Part shown: piece after piece, positions 8,679 through 17,708 of the stretch
Layout of the letters: every line of letters begins with the position of its first letter
Numbering within the stretch: position 1 is the first letter of the stretch
Origin: Clostridiaceae bacterium
GTDB taxonomy: Bacteria; Bacillota; Clostridia; DSM-8532
NCBI GenBank assembly: GCA_012728095.1
Contig: JAAYFU010000034.1
Span: 1-53,016 of the forward strand
Length of the DNA stretch: 53,016 nt
Reading direction: 5' to 3'
The notes under the pieces: generated by a model
Told to the model about the DNA's origin: nothing
Database searches by the model: none
The model's input: only the letters and a program-made list of their open reading frames with translations
Program-made: the position numbers and the translations under genes

Positions 8679-10205
8679 GTGAAAACAATAAAAGACATGA
8701 AGAATAAGCGGAGACTCAGGAATGAGAGCATAAATTCAAAAAAAGCACTGAATAAATCCCTTGAAGACAATGTTAATCTATTCATGGAGTTTTTTAAAGA
8801 TGATGACACTGTTTCGGTAAGATATTTTTCCAACCGGGAACAGGACATGATAAAATTTTGCATAATCTACATTGATGGGATGGTAGACCCGGAAACAGTT
8901 AACAGAAATATTCTTCAGCCCATAATTCAGAGAACCTTTCCAAAGAATTTTTATGGAAATATGGATGTGGTTCTGGAACAGATAGTCATTGCCAATAATG
9001 CTGAAAAGCTCTGTAATGTTGACGAACTCGTGGTGAGGATATTACGCGGTGAAAGCGTATTATTGATGGATAAAAGCGATGAAGCAATCGCCATATGTAC
9101 TAAGGGCTGGAAGTCAAGATCTATAACAGAACCTGAAAATGAAAAAGTACAAAGAGGTCCCAAGGAAGGTTTTGTTGAACCCGTTCTTGTAAATTTATCC
9201 ATGATCAGAAGGAGACTCCCGACACCCAATTTAAAGTTTAAGAAATTGGTTATTGGGGTGCAATCTAAAACCGATGTATACGTTTGTTATTTAGACAACA
9301 TAGTAAACAAGCAAATTTTGGACGAACTCCTTAAAAGATTAAAAAACATCAGTTATGATGGCATTCTTTCAACAGGCACCTTAGGTGAACTGATTGAGGA
9401 TGCTCCTTATTCGTGTTTTGATACAATCGGCAGCACTGAAAGGCCGGATACTGCCGCTGCATTAATGCTCACAGGACGTATAATTGTTTTGGCGGATGGA
9501 AGCCCTACGGCACTCACATTACCTTTCTTGTTTGAAGAGTATTTTAGATCCAATGAAGATTATTATATAAATATCTATTTTTCTTCAATATCCAGAATAA
9601 TAAGAATACTAAGCTTTATAATCACCGTCTTGGCTCCGGGGTTATATGTGGCTATACTTACGTTCCACCAGGAAATGGTACCAACTCCATTGTTATATAG
9701 CCTGTCGGCGGCAAGAGAGGGAATACCTTTCCCAACCATTTTGGAAACTTTGGGATTGCTTTTCGTATTCGAAATCTTAAGGGAAGCAGGATTGAGAATC
9801 ACTCTTCAAATGGGTCAGTCCATAAGTATTTTAGGTGCTCTGGTCCTGGGCACGGCTGCAGTTGACGCAAGAATAGTCAGCGCGCCTGTAATAATAGTTG
9901 TTGCCATTTCAGGCTTAACAGGAATGATGACTTTAAAAATAAAAGGGGCTTCCATAATAATAAGACTTATCATGGTGTTATTGGCGGGATTCCTGGGGCT
10001 TTACGGAATGGTTTTCGGAATCATGGCAATAGTGTTTCATCTTTGTACATTAAGAAGTTTCGGCGTACCCTATTTATTGACGCTTACCTCATTAAAACCC
10101 GAAATGGTATTGGATACGGCTATAAGAGCGCCTATTTGGTTTTTAGAAAAAAGAATTAGATTTATAGCAGGAGAAAACAGGGGACATATTGGTGAGAAAG
10201 AATGA
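8679..10205 (+). CDS. Spore germinant receptor A subunit (GerAA/GerKA family)
   Basis: The A subunit of a germinant receptor in the inner spore membrane. The N-terminal half (to about residue 290) is cytosolic and carries the family motif RGPKEGFVEPVLVNLSMIRRR. The C-terminal half has four to five membrane helices, starting near ISRIIRILSFIITVLAPGLYV. At 508 residues it is standard. The start is ambiguous: GTG 8679 sits directly on a run of seven G, and ATG 8697 is about 15 nt downstream of it. The stop overlaps the next gene by 4 nt (ATGA), implying translational coupling. Confidence 0.93.
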   Translation: MKTIKDMKNKRRLRNESINSKKALNKSLEDNVNLFMEFFKDDDTVSVRYFSNREQDMIKFCIIYIDGMVDPETVNRNILQPIIQRTFPKNFYGNMDVVLEQIVIANNAEKLCNVDELVVRILRGESVLLMDKSDEAIAICTKGWKSRSITEPENEKVQRGPKEGFVEPVLVNLSMIRRRLPTPNLKFKKLVIGVQSKTDVYVCYLDNIVNKQILDELLKRLKNISYDGILSTGTLGELIEDAPYSCFDTIGSTERPDTAAALMLTGRIIVLADGSPTALTLPFLFEEYFRSNEDYYINIYFSSISRIIRILSFIITVLAPGLYVAILTFHQEMVPTPLLYSLSAAREGIPFPTILETLGLLFVFEILREAGLRITLQMGQSISILGALVLGTAAVDARIVSAPVIIVVAISGLTGMMTLKIKGASIIIRLIMVLLAGFLGLYGMVFGIMAIVFHLCTLRSFGVPYLLTLTSLKPEMVLDTAIRAPIWFLEKRIRFIAGENRGHIGEKE

Positions 10206-11359
10206 ATAGTTTAAAAAAATTATTAACATTATTATACGTTATTTTATTTATTATGCTTTGCACGGCCTGCTGGGATTACAGGGAGGTGGACAGATTAACT
10301 ATTGTGGCCGGCATAGCTATCGATAAAGCATACGATGATGATCTTTTGCTCACCTTTGAAGTAGCAGATTTGCTTGGTGCAAAATCAGATAAACCCATTA
10401 AATCGGTGATAATGGAATCACGAGGCGAAACCTTTATGAGCGCCATTCGTAATATCCTGAGTAAAGATAACCCCAGGTTATATTTCGGGCATACAACAGT
10501 TGCGATATTGAGTCGGGATATAGCCGAAGAGGGAGCAATGAAAGTAGTAGATTTTTTACTCCGGGACGGCGAACCGAGGTTAAACATAAATCTTTTCGTG
10601 TCTGAGGAGGAAACTGCAAGTGAATTGTTTAAATATAAACCTTCCCTGACGGAATTGTTTTCTGTTGAGTTAACAAATATAATGGACGAACAAAAAAATC
10701 TGGCCAAAGCTATACCGGTTCCCGCATACAAATTTGTGAACGCGGTATCCGGGGAAGGTATATCGGCAGTATTGCCATCTCTTTGTATTGTTGACAATGC
10801 TGAAGGGAAAACTGTAAAAGTATGCGGAACGGCAATTTTTAAAGAAGACAGGCTGCAGGGGTTTATCAGCGGAGAAGATACATTTACTTTAAGTTTCATT
10901 TTAGATGAAGTGAAAGGAGGAGTAATCGTCGCAAAAAAGGATTCGGAGACCGGTGAAAAAAAAGTAACACTGGAGATATTGGATAGCAAAACAGAAATAA
11001 AGCCTGTATATTCGGATAACAAAATATCAATAGAGATAAATATTGATGTAAAGGCATTTTTGAATGAAAACATGGGAGGTATAGAGCTAAAAGGCGAAGA
11101 CAGAAGAGCAGAATTAAAAAAATGTGCGGAAGAGCAAATGAATGTAAGAATTAAAGAATTAATTAAAAAAGTCCAGGAAGGTTACGGCGCGGATATATTC
11201 GGGTTTGGCAACAGTGTTTACAAGAATATGCCAAAGGTATGGAAGGAAAAAAAAGATGAGTGGGGTAATATATTCAGAGATTTGGAAGTAACGGTTAATA
11301 CAAATATAGAAATAAAACACTTAGGTCTTTTATTAGAACCTATTAAGATTGGAGATTAA
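10202..11359 (+). CDS. Spore germinant receptor C subunit, lipoprotein (Ger(x)C family)
   Basis: A lipoprotein subunit anchored on the outer face of the inner spore membrane. The signal peptide ends in the lipobox LCTAC, with the lipidated Cys at about residue 23. The family hallmark WDYREVDRLTIVAGIAID follows at once. The C-terminal domain ends VTVNTNIEIKHLGLLLEPIKIGD. Length 385 fits. It overlaps the A subunit gene by 4 nt and is followed 6 nt later by the small D-like gene. Confidence 0.93.
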   Translation: MNSLKKLLTLLYVILFIMLCTACWDYREVDRLTIVAGIAIDKAYDDDLLLTFEVADLLGAKSDKPIKSVIMESRGETFMSAIRNILSKDNPRLYFGHTTVAILSRDIAEEGAMKVVDFLLRDGEPRLNINLFVSEEETASELFKYKPSLTELFSVELTNIMDEQKNLAKAIPVPAYKFVNAVSGEGISAVLPSLCIVDNAEGKTVKVCGTAIFKEDRLQGFISGEDTFTLSFILDEVKGGVIVAKKDSETGEKKVTLEILDSKTEIKPVYSDNKISIEINIDVKAFLNENMGGIELKGEDRRAELKKCAEEQMNVRIKELIKKVQEGYGADIFGFGNSVYKNMPKVWKEKKDEWGNIFRDLEVTVNTNIEIKHLGLLLEPIKIGD

Positions 11360-11365
11360 TAATTT

Positions 11366-11590
11366 ATGCCTACTACTTTGGTTGTGGTAATTGTCGAAAT
11401 TATATTTATAATTATTGACTTGATACCGCAATATAAAAATAAGGAATGGGGAAGCTTCTTTTTGTCAGCGGCACTTTTGCTGGTTGCCTTGGTTTTTGTA
11501 TTTCTGTTTGAATCAAAAATTCAAATACCTGCTCCAACTGATTATATAGAAAAAGTGTATACTTTTATTCTCGGATTGGAACAAAAATAA
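11366..11590 (+). CDS. Small two-helix protein, candidate germinant receptor D subunit
   Basis: 74 residues with two hydrophobic helices (about 1-20 and 30-50). The first is followed by DLIPQYKNKEWG. Small two-helix D proteins occur in some gerA-type operons of Bacilli and Clostridia and modulate receptor function. Position between the C and B genes and topology support this call; there is no sequence motif to confirm it. The ribosome site is poor (AGATTAATAATTT), so translation may be coupled to the upstream gene. Confidence 0.72.
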   Translation: MPTTLVVVIVEIIFIIIDLIPQYKNKEWGSFFLSAALLLVALVFVFLFESKIQIPAPTDYIEKVYTFILGLEQK

Positions 11591-11612
11591 TAATATTGGA
11601 GGAAATGTTTTA

Positions 11613-12755
11613 TTGAAAGAAGTTATAAGCGAGAAACAGGCCATCATCATAATGTCGACTTATATTATCGGCAGCTCCGCAATTCTGAGCGCAGGTTCAC
11701 AGGCTAAGCAGGATATATGGATAGCCTATATTATAGCCATGGTAATGGCAAGTATAATAATTGCTGTCTATGGTAGGATATCCAGTATTTATCTTGGAAA
11801 AAACATATATGAAATAATGGAACTGGTTTTTGGAAAAGTAATAGGCAAAATATTTCTGCTGTCTTTCATGTGTTATTCTTTTACATTGGGTGCGCTTGTA
11901 ATCAGGGATTTTGCCGAATTTGTAAAAATAGTTTCCCTGCCCACGACCCCACTTTGCATATTTGCCTATTCCGCTGTTGTATTAATTATTTGGGCTGCCA
12001 GGGAAAGCATAGAAGTTCTTGGCAGGTTCCTTTCTATTTTTTTTCCTATATATATTTTAATGATCAGCACAGTTACCCTTTTATCATCTTCACTTTTTGA
12101 ATTCGACAATTTAAAACCTGTTCTTTATGATGGATTTAAGCCTGTATTAGAAGCTTCATACAGCATTTTTACATTTCCTTTTGCCGAGGTCGTGGTATTC
12201 TTAAGTATAATGGGAAATCTCAATAAAAACGGCAGTATATATAAAGTGTATTATTGTTCACTCTTGATTGGAGGCATCGTTTTATTTGTGATTGCAGTCA
12301 GATCGCTTCTGGTATTGGGTGTCCCCAGCAAATTATTGCAGTATTTTCCGTCTTATACTTCAACCCGGACTATCAGGGTAGGAACCTTTCTTCAAAGAAT
12401 TGAAGCTTCTATTGCAATAGTTTTCATGATAAGCGGATTTACAAAAACTACAGTCTGTCTGCATGCTGCAACGAAAGGGCTTGCTCATTTATTCAACATA
12501 AAAAACTACCATAGAATTGCCGCTCCGGTAGGAATTTTGATGGCATTGTATTCACTTTATATGTATGGGGACGCGGTAAAAATGTCTGAATGGACTGCAG
12601 AAATTTATCCGTATTACGCCATTCCACATCAGATTATTTATCCTGTATTAGTATGGATCGCTGCAGAGATTAAATCCCGGATAACGGGCAAGAATAATGC
12701 CACCTTAACAGAAGACACCGGAAATACTGAGCTGTCTGAATCGAACAGTTCATGA
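11613..12755 (+). CDS. Spore germinant receptor B subunit, APC-type permease (GerAB/GerKB family)
   Basis: A ten-helix membrane subunit that holds the germinant-binding pocket in this family. Start TTG 11613 with GGAGGA 8 nt upstream. It opens with the typical EKQAIIIMSTYIIGSSAI; FPFAEVVVFLS and the terminal helices fit the endospore germination permease family. Length 380 is usual. It is the last gene of the A-C-D-B unit and is followed by a terminator. The germinant cannot be read from sequence. Confidence 0.93.
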   Translation: MKEVISEKQAIIIMSTYIIGSSAILSAGSQAKQDIWIAYIIAMVMASIIIAVYGRISSIYLGKNIYEIMELVFGKVIGKIFLLSFMCYSFTLGALVIRDFAEFVKIVSLPTTPLCIFAYSAVVLIIWAARESIEVLGRFLSIFFPIYILMISTVTLLSSSLFEFDNLKPVLYDGFKPVLEASYSIFTFPFAEVVVFLSIMGNLNKNGSIYKVYYCSLLIGGIVLFVIAVRSLLVLGVPSKLLQYFPSYTSTRTIRVGTFLQRIEASIAIVFMISGFTKTTVCLHAATKGLAHLFNIKNYHRIAAPVGILMALYSLYMYGDAVKMSEWTAEIYPYYAIPHQIIYPVLVWIAAEIKSRITGKNNATLTEDTGNTELSESNSS

Positions 12756-12782
12756 GCGAGTGTTGTTCAGTATGACATGAAT

Positions 12783-12824
12783 AAGCGGCTGCATTCTCAT
12801 TAAGATACCTGCAGCCGCTTTTCA
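12783..12824 (+). terminator. Terminator of the germinant receptor operon
   Basis: AAGCGGCTGC at 12783-12792 pairs perfectly with GCAGCCGCTT at 12811-12820, followed by TT. The 10-bp stem also sits downstream of the convergent SLH/BsuPI gene and may act both ways. Confidence 0.8.
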
Positions 12825-12857
12825 TACCGGGATGGCTGTCCTTTTACTGATATGGTT

Positions 12858-13796
12858 TTAATTAAGAGTGAATTCAATGGTAGCGGTAAGCTCGCTGTCA
12901 TCAATCTTTTCGGTTTCGGAAGAAGCCAAAATCTTAATAACTGCCTTATAGCTGCCGGATGTGAGCTTTTCTCCGTCCTTATTTGTCAGATCCCATTCAT
13001 CCTGCCATTTCAATGATTCGCCGGGATTAATGGTCTTGTACAGCAGAGCCAGGGTGAAGAATTTACCGTCGGAATACCTGTAAACTTCATTTCCGGACTC
13101 ATCTGTTACAGTGATTTCGAATTGCTGGCCTGATGAAAAGTTCAACTCTACGGGTTTAGTATAATGACTTATCAACTCCATATCAAAAACAACTTTTCCG
13201 TCTTTGATTTCATGTGATGCCCTGGTTTCCAGTCTTCCTTTAACTATTGAAGGAGCTTCTTCCTCCAGTGATTGTTCCAGTGATTTGCTGATTGCCTTAT
13301 CGGTAAAGTATATCAATGTTGCCAGTTCCCCATAGGTAGTATTGGTTTTGGGGTCAAAAATACCGTTTCCTCTGCCCCTGGCTATATCATTCAGATAAGC
13401 TACGGTTATGGCGTGATTATACTTGGGGTCAATTTTATCGGTATCTTCGTAAATCAGCACCTGGATTGTCATAATCTCATCCAGGTTGTTGCCGGTCTTT
13501 TCTGCCCATATCCGGGTAAATTCATATACAATGGCTTCTCTGGCAACAGAGTCGGGAGAGCCTTCATAATTCTCGTCTAAAAAGAGCTTGACCGCCTTTT
13601 GGAAATCCTCGACTGTAATATAAGAATTCAAATCTTTAACGCTAAATACAGGGCTGATGTCATTCTTTAGGGCTAATTCATCGACATATTTTACGGCCCA
13701 GTGGTTGGATGCTCCCTGTGCAGCCGCGAAAACAGGGACGGTTAAAACAAGCGCCATTAATAAAGCAATTGATAAAGTAAATAGATTTCTTTTCAT
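12858..13796 (-). CDS. Secreted SLH-BsuPI domain protein
   Basis: 312 residues from ATG 13796, chosen because GGAGTG lies 7 nt upstream; the longer open frame to 13913 runs into repeat DNA. A signal peptide (residues 1-25, ending VPVFAAA) is followed by a first S-layer-homology-like segment (NHWAVKYVDELALKNDISPVF) and another further on (GRGNGIFDPKTNTTYGELATLIY). About residues 200-310 form a BsuPI (intracellular proteinase inhibitor) fold with FSSGQQFEITVTDESGNEVYRYSDG. It probably associates with the cell wall. BsuPI domains outside Bacillus are not known to inhibit proteases, so function is open. Confidence 0.8.
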   Translation of the reverse strand: MKRNLFTLSIALLMALVLTVPVFAAAQGASNHWAVKYVDELALKNDISPVFSVKDLNSYITVEDFQKAVKLFLDENYEGSPDSVAREAIVYEFTRIWAEKTGNNLDEIMTIQVLIYEDTDKIDPKYNHAITVAYLNDIARGRGNGIFDPKTNTTYGELATLIYFTDKAISKSLEQSLEEEAPSIVKGRLETRASHEIKDGKVVFDMELISHYTKPVELNFSSGQQFEITVTDESGNEVYRYSDGKFFTLALLYKTINPGESLKWQDEWDLTNKDGEKLTSGSYKAVIKILASSETEKIDDSELTATIEFTLN

Positions 13797-13913
13797 GTTA
13801 TCACTCCTTAGTAAAATGTCTTCAACTAAATAGACGAGGAATACACATGAAGGTTCAGAACGAAGTGGAATATTTTTGAACTTGAGACTATGCGCCTGCC
13901 GACTTACTGGCAT

Positions 13914-14030
13914 AAGATCCTTCGACTACGCTTCGCTCCGCTCAGGATGACATGTTGGTGTCATTCTGAGTGCCCCCCATGTCATTCTGAGCGTCCCCTA
14001 TGTCATTCTGAGCGTAAGCGAAGAATCTTA
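13914..14030. repeat. Second GTCATTCTGAGC repeat cluster
   Basis: An inverted unit (AAGATCCTTCGACTACGCTTC ... CTCAGGATGACA, 13914-13951) is followed by three direct copies of GTCATTCTGAG at about 13969, 13981 and 14002. The last ends in GCGTAAGCGAAGAATCTTA. It is the same family as the cluster at 7376-7501 and lies between the SLH gene and the ABC exporter operon's 3' end. Confidence 0.8.
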
Positions 14031-14053
14031 TTCTATCTATATGTCATCATACA

Positions 14054-15946
14054 TCAACTCAACTCGAACATCCCTGTATAAAGCTGATAATACTTGCCTT
14101 TGGCTGCAATCAGGTCGTCATGGTCCCCACGTTCGATAATTTCTCCGTTTTCCAGTACCATAATGGCATTGGCATTGCGAACGGTGGAAAGCCTGTGGGC
14201 TATCACAAAGACAGTCCTGCCTTCCATAAGAGTATCCATGCCCTTTTCAATCAAGGCTTCGGTTCTTGTATCAATTGAACTGGTGGCTTCATCCAGTATC
14301 AAAACCGGCGGATCTGCCACAGCTGCTCTGGCAATGGCCAAAAGCTGACGCTGCCCCTGACTGAGGTTCGATCCGTCAGCGGTTATCACGGTATTATAAC
14401 CTTCCGGCAAATGTTTGATGAATGAATGGGCATTTGCCAATTTCGCCGCCCTGATAACTTCTTCATCAGTGGCGTCAAGCCTTCCGTAACGTATATTCTC
14501 CATAACCGTATCAGTAAAAAGGTGCGTATCCTGGAGAACCATGGAAAGCGTTCTTCTAAGATGGGCTTTCTTGATTTTATTAATATTGATGCCATCGAAG
14601 GTTATTTTTCCGTCCGGCACATCATAAAACCGGTTTATCAGATTTGTTATGGTGGTTTTGCCCGCGCCGGTGGAGCCTACAAAGGCTATCTTCTGTCCAG
14701 GTTTCGCATACAGGGAAATATTTTTCAGAACCGTCTTATTTTCTTCATATCCAAAGGTTACATCCTCAAACCTTACATCACCGCGAACAGGGATATAGGA
14801 AATGCTTCCGTCGCTTTGAGGGTATTTCCATGCCCAAATTCCATCCTTGCTTTCCGCCTCAATAACTTCACCGTCGGCATTGTATTGTACTTTTACAAGC
14901 TCAACGAAGCCATCATCTTTTTCCGGTCCCTCATCCAGCACTTCAAAAATTCTTTCGGCTCCCGCAAGAGCGCTTAAAATGGAGTTCAGCTGTTGAGACA
15001 TCTGTGTGATGGGATGTGAAAAGGAACGGGTATATTGAAGGAAAGAAGCAATAGTTCCCAGATCAATGCCTGCTCCGTTTACAGCCATTATCGCTCCTAT
15101 GGCTGCCGTTATAGCGTACTGCAGATACGAAAGGTTGCCCATAATGGGCATTAAAATATTGGCGAAGGTATGAGCGTTTGTGGAGGCAACGGCCAGTTTA
15201 TCATTAAGTTTTTCAAATTCCTCCAAAACTTTTTTTTCACGGCTGAACACCTTAACGACCTTTTGTCCTTCTATCATTTCCTCAATGTACCCGTTTAACC
15301 GCCCCAATTCTTTTTGCTGCTCCTGAAAATATTTTCCGCTTTTCTTACTTAAAAGCTTTATAATATTCAGCATCAGAACCAGCATCAAAATAACCAGAAC
15401 AGTAAGTACGGGGCTTAATACCAGCATCATGACAAAGACGCTGATTACGGTAAGCCCCGATGAGAACATATTGGGAAGGCTTTGACTTATCATTTCCCGC
15501 AAAGTATCTATATCATTGGTGAACCTGCTCATCAGCTCGCCATGAGTATGTGTATCAAAGTACTTGATGGGTAAAGATTCCATGTGGGAAAACAAATCAG
15601 TCCGCATTTTTTTCAGTGTTCCGGTAGAAATATTGATCATGATCCTGGCATAGAGGTAGGATGCCAATACTCCAGTAAGATAGATCACACCCATCAGGGT
15701 CAGTATGGAAATAAATCCGGACAGATCAGGATTCTTATTCCCGATAAAAGGCACAATATAATTGTTTATAACAGGTTTCAGAAAATAAGTTCCTGCCACC
15801 GCGGCCAATGAGCTTATGATAATGAGAATTCCAACAATAATAAGCTGGAATTTGTACATTGACATATATTTAATAAGCCTTTTTATGATTCTCCCTGCGT
15901 TTTTTGGCTTAACTACAGGTTTGGTACTTGGTCCCGGTCTTGCCAT
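14054..15946 (-). CDS. ABC exporter half-transporter, canonical ATPase partner
   Basis: A 630-residue six-helix permease fused to an ATPase. Walker A GSTGAGKTT, signature LSQGQRQLLAIARA, and Walker B LILDEATSSID with the catalytic Glu are intact, as is the switch His in IAHRL. Between domains it carries an extra acidic insert (about residues 345-385, EGPEKDDGFVELVKV) typical of the larger subunit in BmrCD/LmrCD-type heterodimers. The upstream gene encodes the degenerate partner, 3 nt away. Likely substrates are drugs or lipids; which ones cannot be read. It is the last gene of the DUF819-exporter unit. Confidence 0.92.
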   Translation of the reverse strand: MARPGPSTKPVVKPKNAGRIIKRLIKYMSMYKFQLIIVGILIIISSLAAVAGTYFLKPVINNYIVPFIGNKNPDLSGFISILTLMGVIYLTGVLASYLYARIMINISTGTLKKMRTDLFSHMESLPIKYFDTHTHGELMSRFTNDIDTLREMISQSLPNMFSSGLTVISVFVMMLVLSPVLTVLVILMLVLMLNIIKLLSKKSGKYFQEQQKELGRLNGYIEEMIEGQKVVKVFSREKKVLEEFEKLNDKLAVASTNAHTFANILMPIMGNLSYLQYAITAAIGAIMAVNGAGIDLGTIASFLQYTRSFSHPITQMSQQLNSILSALAGAERIFEVLDEGPEKDDGFVELVKVQYNADGEVIEAESKDGIWAWKYPQSDGSISYIPVRGDVRFEDVTFGYEENKTVLKNISLYAKPGQKIAFVGSTGAGKTTITNLINRFYDVPDGKITFDGININKIKKAHLRRTLSMVLQDTHLFTDTVMENIRYGRLDATDEEVIRAAKLANAHSFIKHLPEGYNTVITADGSNLSQGQRQLLAIARAAVADPPVLILDEATSSIDTRTEALIEKGMDTLMEGRTVFVIAHRLSTVRNANAIMVLENGEIIERGDHDDLIAAKGKYYQLYTGMFELS

Positions 15947-15949
15947 ACC

Positions 15950-17677
15950 CTAAGCGACCCCCTTCTGTTGCGACTCGTAGACTTCCCTGTAGATGGCATT
16001 TGTAGCCAGCAGCTCTTCATGGGTTCCTATGGCGTCTATTCTGCCTTCGTCCATTACAATAATCCTGTCGGCATCATATACCGAAGTAATACGCTGAGCG
16101 ATAATTATGGTAGTGATATTTGAAATTTTCTGGGCAAAAGCCTCCCTGATCTTGCTGTCGGTATGAGTATCAACCGCGCTGGTGCTGTCATCGAGTATAA
16201 GTATTTTCGGCTTTTTCAATAGAGCCCTTGCTATAGTCAGGCGCTGTTTCTGGCCGCCCGACAGGTTAACTCCCCCCTGGCCCAACTGGGTATCAAAGCC
16301 GTCAGGGAATGACATGATAAAATCATAAGCCTGGGCGATTTTACAGGCTTCAATGATTTCCTCGTCAGTGGCATTCTCGTTACCCCATTTTAAGTTTTCC
16401 TTTATTGTACCGGAAAAAAGGACATTCTTCTGAAGAACCATTGCCACGGCATTTCTTAACGTTTCAAGCTTATATTTTCTAACATCATGGCCTCCCACCA
16501 GGATTCTTCCGCTGAGCACATCATAGAGCCTTGGTATAAGCTGGACCAGTGTTGTCTTTGCGGAGCCTGTGCCACCGATTATACCTATGGTCTCGCCGGA
16601 TTTGATATCCAGGTTTATATCGTGCAATGTCAAATTCTCCGGGTTTTTACTGTAGCTGAAATTGACATTTTCGAACACAATGGAACCATCTTCAACTTCA
16701 AGATCTTTTCCCGAAGGATTATCCTTTATATCCGTTTCTTCGTCAATAACCTCAACTATCCTGGTTATAGATGCTCTGGACATAACAATAATGACAAAAG
16801 CCATGGTAATCATCATAAGAGATATCAGGATCTGGGAGACATAGCTGATAAAGCTCATTAATTCGCCGGTTTCCATGGTTCCCCCGATTATCATTTTGCC
16901 GCCGAACCACGAAATCGCGATCATACAGCCATACATTACAAACTGCATTATAGGCATGTTTAAAACCAATAATTTTTCGGCTTTCAGCTGGGCCAGACGA
17001 AGTTCGTCGGCAGCTTTCCTGAATTTTTCGTTTTCATGGTCTTCTCGCACAAAAGCTTTTACGACGCGAATTCCTATCAAGTTCTCCTGGATCATGGCAT
17101 TCAGCCGGTCATATTTTTTAAGCATCGCCCTGAAAAGGGGAAAAGCTGTTTTGCCTATAAGAATAAAAGCCGTACCCAATATGGGAATGGCGACTAAAAA
17201 TATAATACAGAGTCTCGGGTTTATAGTATAGGCCATGAAGGTGGCGCTGATTAACATTATAGGAGCGCGTACCAGCATCCTTATTGATATTTGAAAAGCC
17301 AGCTGGGTATGGTTGATATCAGTTGTCATCCTGGTAATAAGAGAAGCGGTACTAAACTTATCCACGTTTGCGAAAGAGAAGCTTTGTATCTTTTCAAACA
17401 GGGTTTTTCTAAGACCTTTTGAGAAACCTACACTGGCAATAGCAGCGGTTTTTCCCGCGAGAGCTCCAAATAATAAAGAAAACAGGGCCATTATTATCAT
17501 CAATACGCCGATTTTCAGTATATATTTGATATCACTGTTCTTTATCCCTATATCAATGATTTTTGACATAAGAAAAGGTATATTTATTTCAAGAATTACC
17601 TCGGCGATTACCAACAGAGGTGTAAGAAGCGCATATTTTTTATACTCTCCCAGGCTTGGGAGAAGTTTTTTTATCAT
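15950..17677 (-). CDS. ABC exporter half-transporter, degenerate ATPase partner
   Basis: 575 residues from ATG 17677, chosen for AAGGAGG 9 nt upstream (TTG 17683 is possible). Six helices, then an ATPase with Walker A GGTGSAKTT (Ala in place of the usual Gly/Cys before Lys), intact signature LSGGQKQRLTIARA, and Walker B ILILDDSTSAVD with Asp where the catalytic Glu should be. The H-loop reads IAQR, so the switch His is Gln. These are the hallmarks of the non-hydrolysing site of heterodimeric exporters such as TM287/288 and BmrCD. It pairs with the gene ending at 14054. Confidence 0.92.
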   Translation of the reverse strand: MIKKLLPSLGEYKKYALLTPLLVIAEVILEINIPFLMSKIIDIGIKNSDIKYILKIGVLMIIMALFSLLFGALAGKTAAIASVGFSKGLRKTLFEKIQSFSFANVDKFSTASLITRMTTDINHTQLAFQISIRMLVRAPIMLISATFMAYTINPRLCIIFLVAIPILGTAFILIGKTAFPLFRAMLKKYDRLNAMIQENLIGIRVVKAFVREDHENEKFRKAADELRLAQLKAEKLLVLNMPIMQFVMYGCMIAISWFGGKMIIGGTMETGELMSFISYVSQILISLMMITMAFVIIVMSRASITRIVEVIDEETDIKDNPSGKDLEVEDGSIVFENVNFSYSKNPENLTLHDINLDIKSGETIGIIGGTGSAKTTLVQLIPRLYDVLSGRILVGGHDVRKYKLETLRNAVAMVLQKNVLFSGTIKENLKWGNENATDEEIIEACKIAQAYDFIMSFPDGFDTQLGQGGVNLSGGQKQRLTIARALLKKPKILILDDSTSAVDTHTDSKIREAFAQKISNITTIIIAQRITSVYDADRIIVMDEGRIDAIGTHEELLATNAIYREVYESQQKGVA

Positions 17678-17708
17678 CCACAATGTCCTCCTTTTACCAC
17701 GAGCACAT

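Noticed and set aside
10276-11073. 265-residue antisense ORF in the germinant receptor C gene
   Set aside because: It is a Ser/Thr-rich shadow of a certain gene with no ribosome site.
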